From assembly GCF_000282515.1 (NCBI RefSeq), contig NZ_AKJD01000054.1, positions 62,001 through 126,000 on the forward strand: 64,000 bases of DNA. Reading direction: 5' to 3'. Position numbers and translations under genes: made by a program. Within the stretch, counting starts at the first letter, position 1, and each line of letters opens with the position of its first letter. The notes under the pieces are model-generated. The model saw nothing but the letters and a program-made list of their open reading frames with translations, made no database searches and was not told where the DNA came from. Below are positions 1 through 8,790 of this stretch, piece after piece. The stretch is from Pseudomonas sp. GM80 (GTDB lineage Bacteria > Pseudomonadota > Gammaproteobacteria > Pseudomonadales > Pseudomonadaceae).

Positions 1-8
1 TTAATCGA

Positions 9-602
9 ATGAGTAAGGATCTGGTTTTTCACGCTACTGCTGTCAGCGCCTCGGCAAGAGCCCAGGTGAAGGGGCAAAAGCCTGCAGTGATTTGGCTCAC
101 GGGATTGAGCGGCGCCGGAAAGTCGACGATTGCCAACGCACTTGAGCAGGCGCTGGTCGCCAAGGGGCGGCATACGTTCCTGCTGGATGGTGACAACTTG
201 CGGATGGGTTTGTGCAAGGATCTTGGCTTCAAGGATGCCGATCGTGTGGAAAATATTCGCCGAGTAGCGGAAGTTTCCAAGTTGCTCGTCGACGCAGGTT
301 TGATCGTGATTACTGCTTTTATCTCGCCTTTCCACCGCGATCGCGCCATGGCGCGCGACGTGATCGGCAGCGGCGAGTTTGTTGAGGTTTTCATCGACAC
401 ATCGCTTGAAGAGTGTGAGCGACGCGATCCTAAAGGGCTTTATGGCAAAGCCCGGGCCGGAGAAATCAAGAACTTCACTGGAATTGATTCGGCCTACGAG
501 GCACCTACGGCTGCCGATATTCGTATCAATACAGTTGAGGAAGACCTGGCGGCGTCCATTGCCCGAGTTGTGGATTACTTGGATAACAGGTTCATCCAAT
601 GA
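9..602 (+). CDS. cysC: adenylylsulfate (APS) kinase
   Basis: Phosphorylates adenosine 5'-phosphosulfate at the 3' hydroxyl with ATP to give PAPS, the activated sulfate used for cysteine synthesis or by sulfotransferases; cytosolic. The P-loop GLSGAGKST lies at residues 32-40, followed by the family's LDGDNLR segment and the conserved [12 protein letters not shown] stretch. At 197 residues it is a stand-alone kinase, not a CysNC fusion. The ATG at 9 is close to the window edge, so its ribosome-binding site and any upstream partner (cysD, cysN, cysQ) cannot be judged; a TGA at 10-12 could be the stop of an overlapping upstream gene. It overlaps the next gene by 4 bp (ATGA), so the two are probably co-translated. 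Position beside an O-antigen locus allows a role in sulfated glycan synthesis, which is inference. Confidence 0.93.
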   Translation: MSKDLVFHATAVSASARAQVKGQKPAVIWLTGLSGAGKSTIANALEQALVAKGRHTFLLDGDNLRMGLCKDLGFKDADRVENIRRVAEVSKLLVDAGLIVITAFISPFHRDRAMARDVIGSGEFVEVFIDTSLEECERRDPKGLYGKARAGEIKNFTGIDSAYEAPTAADIRINTVEEDLAASIARVVDYLDNRFIQ

Positions 603-1975
603 AAACGGTCGTCATCATCGGAGCCGGTTTCAGTGGAGCGGTGACCGCCGCGCAATTACTGCGGCAGGGCTCCCCGGATGTCCGCATTGTTTTGATCAAT
701 CGTTCTGGCGCAATGGCTCGCGGACTCGCTTACGGCACGAACAGCCCACTGCATCTGCTGAATGTGCCTGCGGGCAACATGAGTGCTTATGTTGATGAAC
801 CAGAGCACTTTTTGCGTTTTTGCCAAGCTCGGGATTCTGCTTACTCCGCATCCTCTTTCGTTCCACGCAAGATGTATGGCGATTATCTGGCTTCGGTTCT
901 GGATGAGGCTGAGCGCCATGGTTTCGGCGATGTAGAGCTGGAGCGCGTGATTTCGGAAGTTGATAGCCTGAGCCCGAATGGTGCCGGCGCCATTGTAAAA
1001 CTGGCCAACGGACAGCAGATCATTGCGGATCAAGTTGTTCTAGCCTTCGGTAATTTTTCTCCGCTTGACCCACCGGGATTCAACTCATCGTTGGGAGTTG
1101 AGCAATACCAGGCAGACCCATGGTCCGGCGTTGCGGGCTCATCCGGTGGATTGGATAGTCCGGTGTTGTTGGTGGGTACCGGATTGACAGCGCTCGATGT
1201 TGCATTGGGATTGTTGCAGCAAGGTCATCGTGGCCCCATTCACATGGTTTCCAGGCGCGGGCTGCAGCCCTTGCCTCACCGCGCGCAGCGTTCGGCTCTG
1301 GAAGTGCCGCTCAATATTGTTGAAAAACTCCTGCAGTTGCCTCCTACGGTAGCTGGATACATGCGGTTGATTCGCCAGGAAATTGCGACCTCACAAGTAC
1401 ACGGCCTGGACTGGCGTGATGCGTTGGCGTTGTTGCGCTCGATTACACCGGATTTGTGGGTTCGCCTGCCGAGTATCGAGCGTCGCCGCTTCCTGCGCCA
1501 TGTTCAGCCTTATTGGGATGTTCACCGGCATCGGGTGGCGCCGGCAGCTTATCAGCGCTTCGATGAGGCTCAGGCAGCCGGGCAAATTCATTCCATGGCC
1601 GGTCGTATAAAGAGTGTCACTCGCCATACCGGTAGCCTGACAGTTGAGCTTCAGCTACGGGCTACAGGGCGTTTGGAAGAAATCAGCGTCGGCCGGGTTA
1701 TAAACTGTACGGGCCCCAATACAAATTTGAGTCGTGTGAATGATACGTTGATCACTCAACTCAGAGTGGATGGACTGGTAAAGCTCGATCCTCTCGGGCT
1801 TGGGCTAAGCGTTGACGATCAACTATCGGTCATCAATGCCAACGGCAATGCTGTTCCCTGGTTGCATTACATAGGACCGATGCTCAAAGCCGACTTTTGG
1901 GAAGCCACAGCGGTCCCGGAATTACGGCAATACGCGAAGGCGCTGGCGGTGCGACTATCCGATCAGCTTCGTTAG
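599..1975 (+). CDS. FAD/NAD(P)-binding oxidoreductase (PF13454-like)
   Basis: A 458-residue flavoprotein of the FAD-NAD(P)-binding family. An N-terminal Rossmann signature [10 protein letters not shown] sits at residues 8-17, a second dinucleotide-binding stretch [17 protein letters not shown] is near residue 195, and the INCTGPNTN segment near 370 is typical of the family's C-terminal FAD contact. Substrate unknown. The start overlaps the cysC stop (ATGA), indicating one operon. Family members often occur beside sulfate or sulfonate assimilation genes or in accessory clusters, so a redox step linked to activated sulfate or to surface-glycan synthesis is possible but unproven. It is followed by a strong convergent terminator at 1994-2020. 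Confidence 0.8.
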   Translation: MKTVVIIGAGFSGAVTAAQLLRQGSPDVRIVLINRSGAMARGLAYGTNSPLHLLNVPAGNMSAYVDEPEHFLRFCQARDSAYSASSFVPRKMYGDYLASVLDEAERHGFGDVELERVISEVDSLSPNGAGAIVKLANGQQIIADQVVLAFGNFSPLDPPGFNSSLGVEQYQADPWSGVAGSSGGLDSPVLLVGTGLTALDVALGLLQQGHRGPIHMVSRRGLQPLPHRAQRSALEVPLNIVEKLLQLPPTVAGYMRLIRQEIATSQVHGLDWRDALALLRSITPDLWVRLPSIERRRFLRHVQPYWDVHRHRVAPAAYQRFDEAQAAGQIHSMAGRIKSVTRHTGSLTVELQLRATGRLEEISVGRVINCTGPNTNLSRVNDTLITQLRVDGLVKLDPLGLGLSVDDQLSVINANGNAVPWLHYIGPMLKADFWEATAVPELRQYAKALAVRLSDQLR

Positions 1976-1993
1976 GCGTTGAGTCTTTCCATG

Positions 1994-2020
1994 AAAAAGG
2001 GCCCGAAAGGGCCCTTTTTT
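1994..2020. terminator. bidirectional Rho-independent terminator
   Basis: A perfect GC-rich stem AAGGGCCC / GGGCCCTT with a GAAA tetraloop, flanked by an A run on the left and a T run on the right. It lies between the stops of two convergent genes (1975 plus, 2031 minus) and can end both transcripts. Confidence 0.92.
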
Positions 2021-2030
2021 ATGCGTGTGT

Positions 2031-2987
2031 CTATTTAACCGCTATCGTTTGTTCTTGATCAGTCAATTTGACCGATTCCGGGCGCTTAAGAAGTTTGGCT
2101 TTCAGTTTCAAGGCCGGTTTTTCAATAATGAACCAGCAGGCGAGGCAGATGGGAATCGACGCCAGAAGAACGAACCAGAACAGTTTGAAGCCCAAGGGAA
2201 TGAGCCCCAGGAGAAAAGCCCTGACCAGGCAGTGCGTCAGATAAAGTGAATAGCTGATGTCGATCTTCAGCTCCGGAAATTTAGGGCCGGCGATAGCGAA
2301 TACCAACATTGCCGCAAAAGAGAAAAAGTCGATATACAACGAACTCTGGCGAACGACTGCGTTATACGGCTCGTTGAACGAAGCGGCGATAGCGGCAAGA
2401 AATACAAGCGTGGCGAGGACAGGATTGACTTTTTGCTTGATCAGCTCTTTGTATTTGTAGGCGATATTGCCGAGGAGGAAGGATCCTGCCAACAAAGCCC
2501 ACATCGTGATAAACGATTTTGGCAGATAGATCGATGCGGCAATACACAGAGCGCAGAGAACCATTGGCAGGTATTTTATTCTGTAAAGGCCGCAAGATAC
2601 CGCGATAAAAAGCGCTACATAAAGCACTTCCTCATACATCAGAGACCAGACGACGGCGTTCTCCGGTGGTGTGCCGAATGGCCACAACCAGTAGAGAATA
2701 GTCCTGAACATTTCCTGGCTGTCCCAGATCAGCGCGACGGCAAAGAAAGAGACGAAGAGCAGCGGAAGAACGCGAAGTGCTCTGCTGATGAAGAAGTGGA
2801 GGGCAGGTCGCCGCTCAAGGCTGGCGAACACTACGAAGCCGCTGATTGCAATAAACGCCGGTACCGGGTTGATGAATACCGAAGACGCGATACCGGTATG
2901 AATGGCAACTACTTGAATGGCAAAAAAAGTCCGTAGCCAGTCAAAGCTATTGTACTTTTCAAATGTGTTACTACTGATGCGGGACAT
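2031..2987 (-). CDS. acyltransferase 3 family membrane protein
   Basis: A polytopic inner-membrane acyltransferase (AT3/OafA-like), which typically O-acetylates surface polysaccharide or LPS sugars. The N-terminal FDWLRTFFAIQVVAIHTG carries the family's early His within transmembrane helix 1, and about ten hydrophobic helices follow, ending in a basic tail. The ATG at 2987 gives 318 residues; an upstream in-frame TTG at 3038 would overlap the preceding aminotransferase by 7 bp and is the alternative start. It is the last gene of the minus-strand glycan operon and is followed by the terminator at 1994-2020. Likely job, by context: acylation of the aminosugar or O-unit made by the upstream genes. 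Confidence 0.85.
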   Translation of the reverse strand: MSRISSNTFEKYNSFDWLRTFFAIQVVAIHTGIASSVFINPVPAFIAISGFVVFASLERRPALHFFISRALRVLPLLFVSFFAVALIWDSQEMFRTILYWLWPFGTPPENAVVWSLMYEEVLYVALFIAVSCGLYRIKYLPMVLCALCIAASIYLPKSFITMWALLAGSFLLGNIAYKYKELIKQKVNPVLATLVFLAAIAASFNEPYNAVVRQSSLYIDFFSFAAMLVFAIAGPKFPELKIDISYSLYLTHCLVRAFLLGLIPLGFKLFWFVLLASIPICLACWFIIEKPALKLKAKLLKRPESVKLTDQEQTIAVK

Positions 2988-3031
2988 ACTATTTCTCTGA
3001 GGGAGCGAGGTTTTTTCAGTGTTGAACCGCG

Positions 3032-4171
3032 TTAGCAACTGATGGCTTTCTTCAATACATCCACCACTCGCTCCTGTTGGCTTTCAGTCAAACCTACCCA
3101 GAGCGGCAATCGAATCAATCGCTCGGACTGGCGATCGGTAACCTCGAGACTGCCACTGGCTCTACCGTAACGTTTCCCGGCCGGCGACGAATGCAAAGGG
3201 ACGTAGTGGAAAACCGACCAGATATCGTGGCGCTTCAGCTCTTCGAGAACTGCCTGACGGTCAATGCTCGGGGCCAGCAGCACGTAATACATATGTGCAT
3301 TGTGCTCGCAGTCTGCCGGGATGATCGGCCGCCGCAAAATACCCGCAGCTTCCATTGGCTCCAACAGCTCATGATACGTCTGCCAACTGTTCAGGCGCTC
3401 CTGAGTAATGCGATCAGCCTCTTCCAGTTGCGCCCACAGGAAAGCGGCAATCAACTCGCCGGGCAGAAAAGACGAACCGACTTCCTGCCAAGTGTATTTA
3501 TCGACCTCGCCACGAAAGAAGCGACTGCGATCAGTGCCCTTTTCCCGAATGATTTCAGCACGCAGCGACAACTCAGGGTCGTTGACCAGGAGTGCGCCGC
3601 CTTCACCTGAGATCACATTTTTTGTTTCGTGGAAGCTGTAAGCTCCCAGATCACCGATGCTCCCCAGCGACCGGCCTTTATAACTGGCCATCACGCCTTG
3701 CGCTGCGTCTTCGACAACCATTAACTGATGGCGTCTGGCAATGGACATGATCGTATCCATTTCACAGGCGACTCCGGCGTAGTGCACCGGCGCGATTGCC
3801 CGGGTGCGGGGTGTTATCGCCGCCTCGATCAGACGCTCATCCATATTGAGCGTGTCTTCCCGGATATCGATGAATACGGGAACTCCGCCACGTAAAACAA
3901 ATGCATTTGCAGTTGAAACAAAGGTATACGACGGCATGATGATTTCATCGCCGGGCTGTATATCCAGGAGCAAGGCGGACATTTCCAGTGCCGCGGTACA
4001 TGAGTGAGTCAGCAGGGCGGTGCTGCATTTTGTACGCTCTTCCAGCCAACGATGGCAGCGTTTGGTGAACGGTCCGTCACCCGCCAATCGACCATTGAAA
4101 TGGGCCTCGGCGATGTAATACAGCTCTTTCCCTGTCATATGAGGCCAGTTGAACTGGATGCGATCACTCAT
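3032..4171 (-). CDS. rffA: dTDP-4-amino-4,6-dideoxygalactose transaminase
   Basis: PLP-dependent enzyme of the DegT/DnrJ/EryC1 family that transfers an amino group from glutamate to dTDP-4-keto-6-deoxy-D-glucose, giving dTDP-Fuc4N. The whole protein aligns by eye with enterobacterial WecE/RffA: GDGPFTKRC near the N terminus, the block LLDIQPGDEIIMPSYTFVS, HYAGVACEMDTIM, and SFHETKN carrying the PLP lysine at residue 184. The ATG at 4171 follows a good AAGGAG; the longer frame would need a TTG at 4192. Length 379 is normal. The substrate implies an rmlA/rmlB pair elsewhere, not in this window. It sits with an ATP-grasp ligase, methyltransferase and small flippase-like protein that could modify and export the resulting sugar. 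Confidence 0.93.
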   Translation of the reverse strand: MSDRIQFNWPHMTGKELYYIAEAHFNGRLAGDGPFTKRCHRWLEERTKCSTALLTHSCTAALEMSALLLDIQPGDEIIMPSYTFVSTANAFVLRGGVPVFIDIREDTLNMDERLIEAAITPRTRAIAPVHYAGVACEMDTIMSIARRHQLMVVEDAAQGVMASYKGRSLGSIGDLGAYSFHETKNVISGEGGALLVNDPELSLRAEIIREKGTDRSRFFRGEVDKYTWQEVGSSFLPGELIAAFLWAQLEEADRITQERLNSWQTYHELLEPMEAAGILRRPIIPADCEHNAHMYYVLLAPSIDRQAVLEELKRHDIWSVFHYVPLHSSPAGKRYGRASGSLEVTDRQSERLIRLPLWVGLTESQQERVVDVLKKAISC

Positions 4172-4255
4172 TCTTGTTTTCTCCTTCAACAACGGATCGT
4201 TAGTGATGATCGTTGCGAGACGTCTGGTTTAAGGCGGTGCTGGATCGGCTGGCGA

Positions 4256-4633
4256 TCAGCCTCTGGCGGCGATGACCGTTCCAAGCACGATAAGGGCAAT
4301 GCCTAATATTTTCTGTATGGAAATCGGTTCACTTAACAACCAGCCGCTTAGAAATAATACGACAACGAAGTTCAAGCTCATGAAAGGGTAAGCATGGCTC
4401 AAGTCAAACTTTGTCATGGCGGCCATCCAGGCCAGCGATGCTAGAAATGCGGCAATAAAACCGGAGAAAATAATCGGGTCAAATAACAGCAGGATGACAA
4501 ACTTGAGTTTTTCAAATGACTCCGATGGCAGTGCGCCAAATTTGCCGATTCGCCATTTAAGTATAAGTTGCCCATAAACGGTGAATCCGATGGTGGCGAG
4601 GATATAGAGGTAGTCAACCAGACGGCCCATCAA
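4256..4633 (-). CDS. SMR/EamA-type small membrane transporter (ArnE-like)
   Basis: A 125-residue protein with four predicted membrane helices, of the small multidrug resistance/EamA size class. Features include GQLILKWRIGKFG at the end of helix 1, SLAWMAAMTKFDLSHAYPFMSLNFVVV across helix 3 and LSEPISIQKILGIALIVLG leading into helix 4; this P-F-(M)-S-L-N-F-V block is typical of ArnE/ArnF and related lipid-linked sugar flippases rather than drug pumps. It overlaps the stop of nothing downstream, and its own start overlaps the end of the metallophosphoesterase gene by 4 bp. In context the best guess is flipping of undecaprenyl-phosphate-linked aminosugar across the inner membrane. Confidence 0.8.
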   Translation of the reverse strand: MMGRLVDYLYILATIGFTVYGQLILKWRIGKFGALPSESFEKLKFVILLLFDPIIFSGFIAAFLASLAWMAAMTKFDLSHAYPFMSLNFVVVLFLSGWLLSEPISIQKILGIALIVLGTVIAARG

Positions 4634-5319
4634 ATCAGTCCTTCCAGAGAGTCAATCTTCCCACCGATGCGCGAGCCAATAGTCAGGTTTTCATAAAAAT
4701 AAGGGGTGAAGCCGGCCATTTTCATTTTGTTCTGTATTTTTCCAATGTCATATTCGACTCGATGCAGTTCAAAGCCGCTACGGTTGAGTATCGCAAACGA
4801 CGCTCGTGGGTCTCCGTCGCGCGGTTGTCCCACTGAACCTGGATTGCAATAGGCTTTATCGTCTCCGGTCCAGAGGCATGGAACATGGGTATGGCCTGAA
4901 GCAAAGTACCGCCCTTGATGACGAGAAAAGTACTCGGTACTGGGTACCATGTATTCATCGAGGGGATCTATCCATCCACCGTGCACAATGTTCAAGTCGT
5001 TAATGCAGGCTTCAGGCTTCAACGACTGTAACCACTCTTTATTGGTATCGCTGATTACACTTCGCTGGTAGTCCAGACAGACATTCACACTGTTGGACCG
5101 AGGGCAACTCTCGCCCGTGGCGAGATACCAATCGTGATTTCCCATCAGCGTGAAGATTTTTCGCGCTTGTAATGTTTCGCAGCATTCGTTTATTTCGCAA
5201 TAGTAGCCGCCGACATCACCCAGACAAATGATTTCTGATACGTCCATCTCATCCAGGCGCGCAAGCACCGCTGCAAGGGCAACATGGTTGCCATGGATGT
5301 CAGAAATGATCCCGATCAT
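4630..5319 (-). CDS. metallophosphoesterase (calcineurin-like)
   Basis: A 229-residue calcineurin-like phosphoesterase. The metal-binding motifs appear in order: IISDIHGNHVAL at the N terminus, LGDVGGYYCEINECCE, LMGNHDWYL, NIVHGGW and SGHTHVPC, followed by NPGSVGQPRD, which is typical of the YfcE/diadenosine-tetraphosphatase-like branch. ATG at 5319 (MIGIISD) is preferred because the motif starts immediately; upstream ATGs at 5328 and 5337 are in frame. The gene overlaps the end of the ATP-grasp gene by 20 bp, so it is translationally coupled. Substrate unknown. An unexpected member of a glycan operon: it could hydrolyse a nucleotide-sugar or lipid-phosphate by-product. Confidence 0.87.
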   Translation of the reverse strand: MIGIISDIHGNHVALAAVLARLDEMDVSEIICLGDVGGYYCEINECCETLQARKIFTLMGNHDWYLATGESCPRSNSVNVCLDYQRSVISDTNKEWLQSLKPEACINDLNIVHGGWIDPLDEYMVPSTEYFSRHQGRYFASGHTHVPCLWTGDDKAYCNPGSVGQPRDGDPRASFAILNRSGFELHRVEYDIGKIQNKMKMAGFTPYFYENLTIGSRIGGKIDSLEGLI

Positions 5320-6274
5320 AAACCACATAGTCCTCAATGAATCGCGTTGCGAATCCCGTCCTGATGGAGGGTTGCGCGGGAGTCATGCCGTTCAGATAGA
5401 AATCAACGCACATGGCGGCTTCGTTATAGCCAAACGCAGTCCGAATGGAACTGGTAGAGGACACTCTGGGGTTGATTTCCAGAAGCTTCCACTCGATACC
5501 ATCCCGCCGGAACTGTAAATTTGTCGGGCCGATCGGCTTGAACAGCATGCAGAGGCGCTCTACGACCTCATCCAGACTGTCAATTTGCACAATTCTGGCA
5601 GTGGCTGTCGCACCTTCCTTTGAAAGGTAACGTTGCATGCTGATCGACGCGCATACACTTCCGGAGCCGTCGCCAAATACGCCGACGGTAAACTCATCGT
5701 CATCCGTGCCTATCAGCGGCTGCGCCAGAACATGCTCGCCCAGTAGAGCACTATGCGCCTTGAAATCAGTTTCATCTTTAACCCTGACCAAGCCTTTGGA
5801 AGCATAACTGCGGCGAGGTTTCAAAATGAAAGGTACCTCCAGCAACGCGCACAGATCTGGATAATTCCCGGCGATGTAGCTCGGAATTCTTGAGGGATCC
5901 TTAAAGTCCAGCAGTGCCTGATGCATTGCCCACTTGTCGCGCGACAGGTCGATAAGTCTTTGATTGTTGAGTACGAACTGGCAGTTGAATTCGGCGATTT
6001 TGTTGCGTTCGTCGGACAATCGGTGGACGTCTTGTTCGATGCCGGGAATCACCAGGTCAACCCTGTGTCGCTCAATGATCTCTTCCAGCCACTCCAGGTA
6101 GTCCGGGCTATTGGTGAGCGGCGCCCGTTCAAATGCATCGCACCAGGCTTGGCCTACTGCGGTGGGATATATATCCGTGCCCACCAGGCGTATTTGCGGG
6201 TGCGAGGCCCTTAAAGAGCGAAGCATTCCGTAGCCCATGATTGCGCCGACGCCGGTGATCATGACAGTCGTCAA
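5300..6274 (-). CDS. ATP-grasp ligase, carbamoyl-phosphate-synthase-like
   Basis: A 324-residue ATP-grasp protein. An N-terminal pre-ATP-grasp Rossmann-like part (MITGVGAIMGYGMLRSLR) is followed by the ATP-grasp core: FILKPRRSYASKGLVRV (ATP-contact lysine and glycine-rich turn), VLAQPLIGTDDDEFTVGVF, and the metal site LLEINPRVSSTSS. The family ligates carboxylates to amines or carbamoylates through an acyl-phosphate. Overlaps both neighbours (4 bp with the epimerase gene, 20 bp with the phosphoesterase gene). Next to a 4-aminosugar transaminase the attractive hypothesis is N-acylation of the sugar with an amino acid or other carboxylate, but no substrate can be read from the sequence. Confidence 0.85.
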   Translation of the reverse strand: MTTVMITGVGAIMGYGMLRSLRASHPQIRLVGTDIYPTAVGQAWCDAFERAPLTNSPDYLEWLEEIIERHRVDLVIPGIEQDVHRLSDERNKIAEFNCQFVLNNQRLIDLSRDKWAMHQALLDFKDPSRIPSYIAGNYPDLCALLEVPFILKPRRSYASKGLVRVKDETDFKAHSALLGEHVLAQPLIGTDDDEFTVGVFGDGSGSVCASISMQRYLSKEGATATARIVQIDSLDEVVERLCMLFKPIGPTNLQFRRDGIEWKLLEINPRVSSTSSIRTAFGYNEAAMCVDFYLNGMTPAQPSIRTGFATRFIEDYVVYDRDHF

Positions 6275-7128
6275 GAGTAAGTCTCCCTGTGAAGCTTGAT
6301 GCGTCTGTAACCTTCCTCTATGCCAACGCGAGGTTGGTATTGAATCCTGGAATACAAGTCGAAGTCATGAATAGGAGGTAAGTCGAGCAGGTCCTGTCTA
6401 TCAGGCCAGAATACGACGTTTCCCTTATCTGCTGTATCAAACGCTCGATAGGCGGCACCTGCCATTTCACTCAGCTTTACAGACTGCGTATTCGCGCAGG
6501 TAAACACGCCTGCCACGCGTTCCTGCAATACCCGCTTGATGATTTCTGTAAGGTCCGACAGGTGAATGTAGTTGCGCAGGGCATCGTGCGAGCCATACAC
6601 CTCTACGGATTGGCCTGCCTGAGCCTTGTCAGCAATCATATACAGGAACTCTTGATGTGGCCGGCAGAGTGCTGCGTCATCGTAGACTTGCGACGGCCGC
6701 AGTACAGTTAAATCCATTCCTCGCTCAGCGCAGTAATATTGAGCGGCTTCCTCGCTGTGCCGTTTAGTCAGCGCATAAATGCCGTAGTAGGGGTCCCGCG
6801 AGGAGTAAGTGGAAAATACAGAGGACAGCAATACAAAGTGCCTGGCCTTCACGCTGTGGGCTAACGAGCAGGCCGAAAAGGTGCCTGATGCGTTGACCAT
6901 TTCGGCACGGATATAGTCTTGGTCAGTCGAGCCGCCGAAATCGGCAGCAACATGCACAACGGCATCAAATTGTTCGTTGATTGCCGGTGGGGCGTCCAGC
7001 ACACTCAAATCGAAAAAGATATCTGCGTCGCGACGTCCTGCCAGCTTGACCTCCACCCCTTGGGACGTCAGGAACTCTGCGAGTGCTCTGCCAATGACAG
7101 AAGTGCTTCCGACAATCAAAATTTTCAA
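6271..7128 (-). CDS. NAD-dependent epimerase/dehydratase
   Basis: An extended short-chain dehydrogenase of 285 residues acting on nucleotide sugars. The glycine-rich motif is slightly unusual (GSTSVIGRALAEFL, residues 7-20), catalytic YGIYALTKRHSEE supplies the YxxxK pair, and LRPSQVYDD and the NYIHLSDLTEIIKR block are typical of the UDP/TDP-sugar epimerase family. It may reduce or epimerise the keto sugar that feeds the transaminase or a second nucleotide sugar. It overlaps its neighbours by 4 bp on both sides (7125-7128 and 6271-6274), consistent with a single tightly coupled operon. Confidence 0.88.
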   Translation of the reverse strand: MKILIVGSTSVIGRALAEFLTSQGVEVKLAGRRDADIFFDLSVLDAPPAINEQFDAVVHVAADFGGSTDQDYIRAEMVNASGTFSACSLAHSVKARHFVLLSSVFSTYSSRDPYYGIYALTKRHSEEAAQYYCAERGMDLTVLRPSQVYDDAALCRPHQEFLYMIADKAQAGQSVEVYGSHDALRNYIHLSDLTEIIKRVLQERVAGVFTCANTQSVKLSEMAGAAYRAFDTADKGNVVFWPDRQDLLDLPPIHDFDLYSRIQYQPRVGIEEGYRRIKLHRETYS

Positions 7129-7853
7129 TGAGTCTCTACCTGGGCTTCAAACAGCAACCCACAACTGAGTTCTGGGTAGTCGATCCCTACCTCGCACATG
7201 GCATGAACGATTGCCGGCTCCAGCTGCAATGACAATAATTGACTGGTGGTCATCGGCTTCAGGAAAATACCCTCCTTGCGAACAACATCGTAGCCACAGG
7301 ATGTAAGCGCGGAGGAGAGACTGTTTACCGAATAGAGGCGCTCATGGCCAAGTGCGAGGTCACCCTCACCCAATGCCATCATATCCCCCAGCAGCCCGGC
7401 GGCATGACCAAAGCGACGGTGCAAAGATTCGCCGTTGGGGACCGACACAAAGCAGCGCCCGCCAGGCGCAAGAAATTGCTTGAAACGCTGGAGAATCGCT
7501 TCCGGGTCACTCACGTGCTCAAGGATAAAACCCAGCACAATCACATCGAACTGCTGACCTGGCTCGAACGTCTCGAAGTAGGACTCCACCACCGTTGCGT
7601 TACAGTCCGGATACTGCTGGTGAAATTGTTCGATAACGGATGCCGACCCATCCACCACCACATGTTGCGAGAAAAACTTGGAAAAACGCTGTGTGGTGTA
7701 TCCATGGCCTATACCTAGTTCGAGCAAACGATCCGAGCTTTTGCATAGGCGCATGATCCGCTCCGGATACCAGTTCAACATAATATTATTGTCGAACTCG
7801 AAGCCGAAGCCTTTGCCATAAGCAGACAGATACGTATCAAGGCGATTAGTCAT
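7125..7853 (-). CDS. class I SAM-dependent methyltransferase
   Basis: A 242-residue methyltransferase of the Methyltransf_11/23 fold. Motif I is LLELGIGHGYTTQRFS, followed by the acidic VVDGSASVIEQF strand end and FDVIVLGFILEHVSDPEAIL, where the usual aspartate/histidine signature of motif post-II is seen. The ATG at 7853 has AAAGGAA upstream; the longer frame starting at 7883 lacks this. It overlaps the glycosyltransferase gene by 8 bp and the epimerase gene by 4 bp. Probable role: O- or N-methylation of the sugar assembled by this operon. Confidence 0.88.
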   Translation of the reverse strand: MTNRLDTYLSAYGKGFGFEFDNNIMLNWYPERIMRLCKSSDRLLELGIGHGYTTQRFSKFFSQHVVVDGSASVIEQFHQQYPDCNATVVESYFETFEPGQQFDVIVLGFILEHVSDPEAILQRFKQFLAPGGRCFVSVPNGESLHRRFGHAAGLLGDMMALGEGDLALGHERLYSVNSLSSALTSCGYDVVRKEGIFLKPMTTSQLLSLQLEPAIVHAMCEVGIDYPELSCGLLFEAQVETH

Positions 7854-8790
7854 GACGATTTCCTTTATGGAAGTTTCGGACAATATAAAGCGGGCGGCGT
7901 TTTACTTCATGGAAGATCTTCGCCACGTAGAGCCCTAGAATCCCGAGAAATAGAATGATGGTGCCGCCCAAAAACCATAGAGACAACATGATCGACGTGA
8001 AACCCGAGAGTACGATGTCAGGGTTTACCAGCTTTTGAATGAGCAGATACAAGCCATACAGCAACGACCCCAGCCAGATGATCAGACCGGTCGAAAATAT
8101 CAGCGACAGTGGTGCGACGCTAAAGGAGGAAAAAGAGTCGGCGACTTGCAGCAGTTTTCGAGAAAGGCTGTAAGTCGACTTATGAATCTTCGGACGCGGT
8201 ATTTTCGTCAACGACAAGGGGGTTTGTGTGAATCCTGCCCATGCAAACACACCGGCAAGATAGAGCACACGGTCGCCCACGCTCAGAAGCGCGTCGACGT
8301 ACTGGCGAGTCATCAGTCGGCACGTCATTGGGTTATGCGGAATGCGTACATTCGACATGATATTCAACGTTGACCAGAAGGACTGTCCAAGAAAGTTGGA
8401 TACCGGTGATGACACTCTTTCAAGTTGGATCCCATAAACAACGTCGGCTTGGTTTTCCTTCATTTTTTCGGCAAACAACGCCAACCACTCCGGCTGTTCT
8501 TCAAGGTCGCAGTCAAGCAGAAAAACATGTCCGCCGCGGGTATGTTCCAGTCCGGCGACGATTGCGGCGTGATGGCCAAAGTTTCTCGACAAGTCCACTA
8601 CCTGGACGTGCTCGTCACCGCTCTGCAACTGAAGAGCCACTTGCAGCGAGTGGTCGGGAGAACCATCATTAACGAGGATGATTTCGTAGTCATCACCTGC
8701 CATCAGGCGCGCGGCCGAAGTGACACGCTGATAGAAATCCTCCAGAAAGGGGGCGGATCGGTAGAGTGTAGAGACAATGGAGAGTTTCAT
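7846..8790 (-). CDS. polyprenyl-phosphate glycosyltransferase, GT2 (ArnC/GtrB-like)
   Basis: A 314-residue GT2 enzyme with the layout of ArnC, GtrB and DPM1-like proteins: cytosolic GT-A domain (IVSTLYRSAPFLEDFY, ILVNDGSPDHS, NFGHHAAIVAGLEH, LLDCDLEEQPEW) and two C-terminal membrane hairpins from about residue 230 to 300, ending in a basic tail. Family members transfer a sugar from a nucleotide donor to undecaprenyl phosphate. The ATG at 8790 forms an ATGA overlap with the small gene before it; an upstream in-frame start at 8856 would run into that gene. Together with the SMR-like protein and the GT-C-like protein of the same operon it forms the classical three-part periplasmic glycosylation set. 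Confidence 0.9.
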   Translation of the reverse strand: MKLSIVSTLYRSAPFLEDFYQRVTSAARLMAGDDYEIILVNDGSPDHSLQVALQLQSGDEHVQVVDLSRNFGHHAAIVAGLEHTRGGHVFLLDCDLEEQPEWLALFAEKMKENQADVVYGIQLERVSSPVSNFLGQSFWSTLNIMSNVRIPHNPMTCRLMTRQYVDALLSVGDRVLYLAGVFAWAGFTQTPLSLTKIPRPKIHKSTYSLSRKLLQVADSFSSFSVAPLSLIFSTGLIIWLGSLLYGLYLLIQKLVNPDIVLSGFTSIMLSLWFLGGTIILFLGILGLYVAKIFHEVKRRPLYIVRNFHKGNRHD

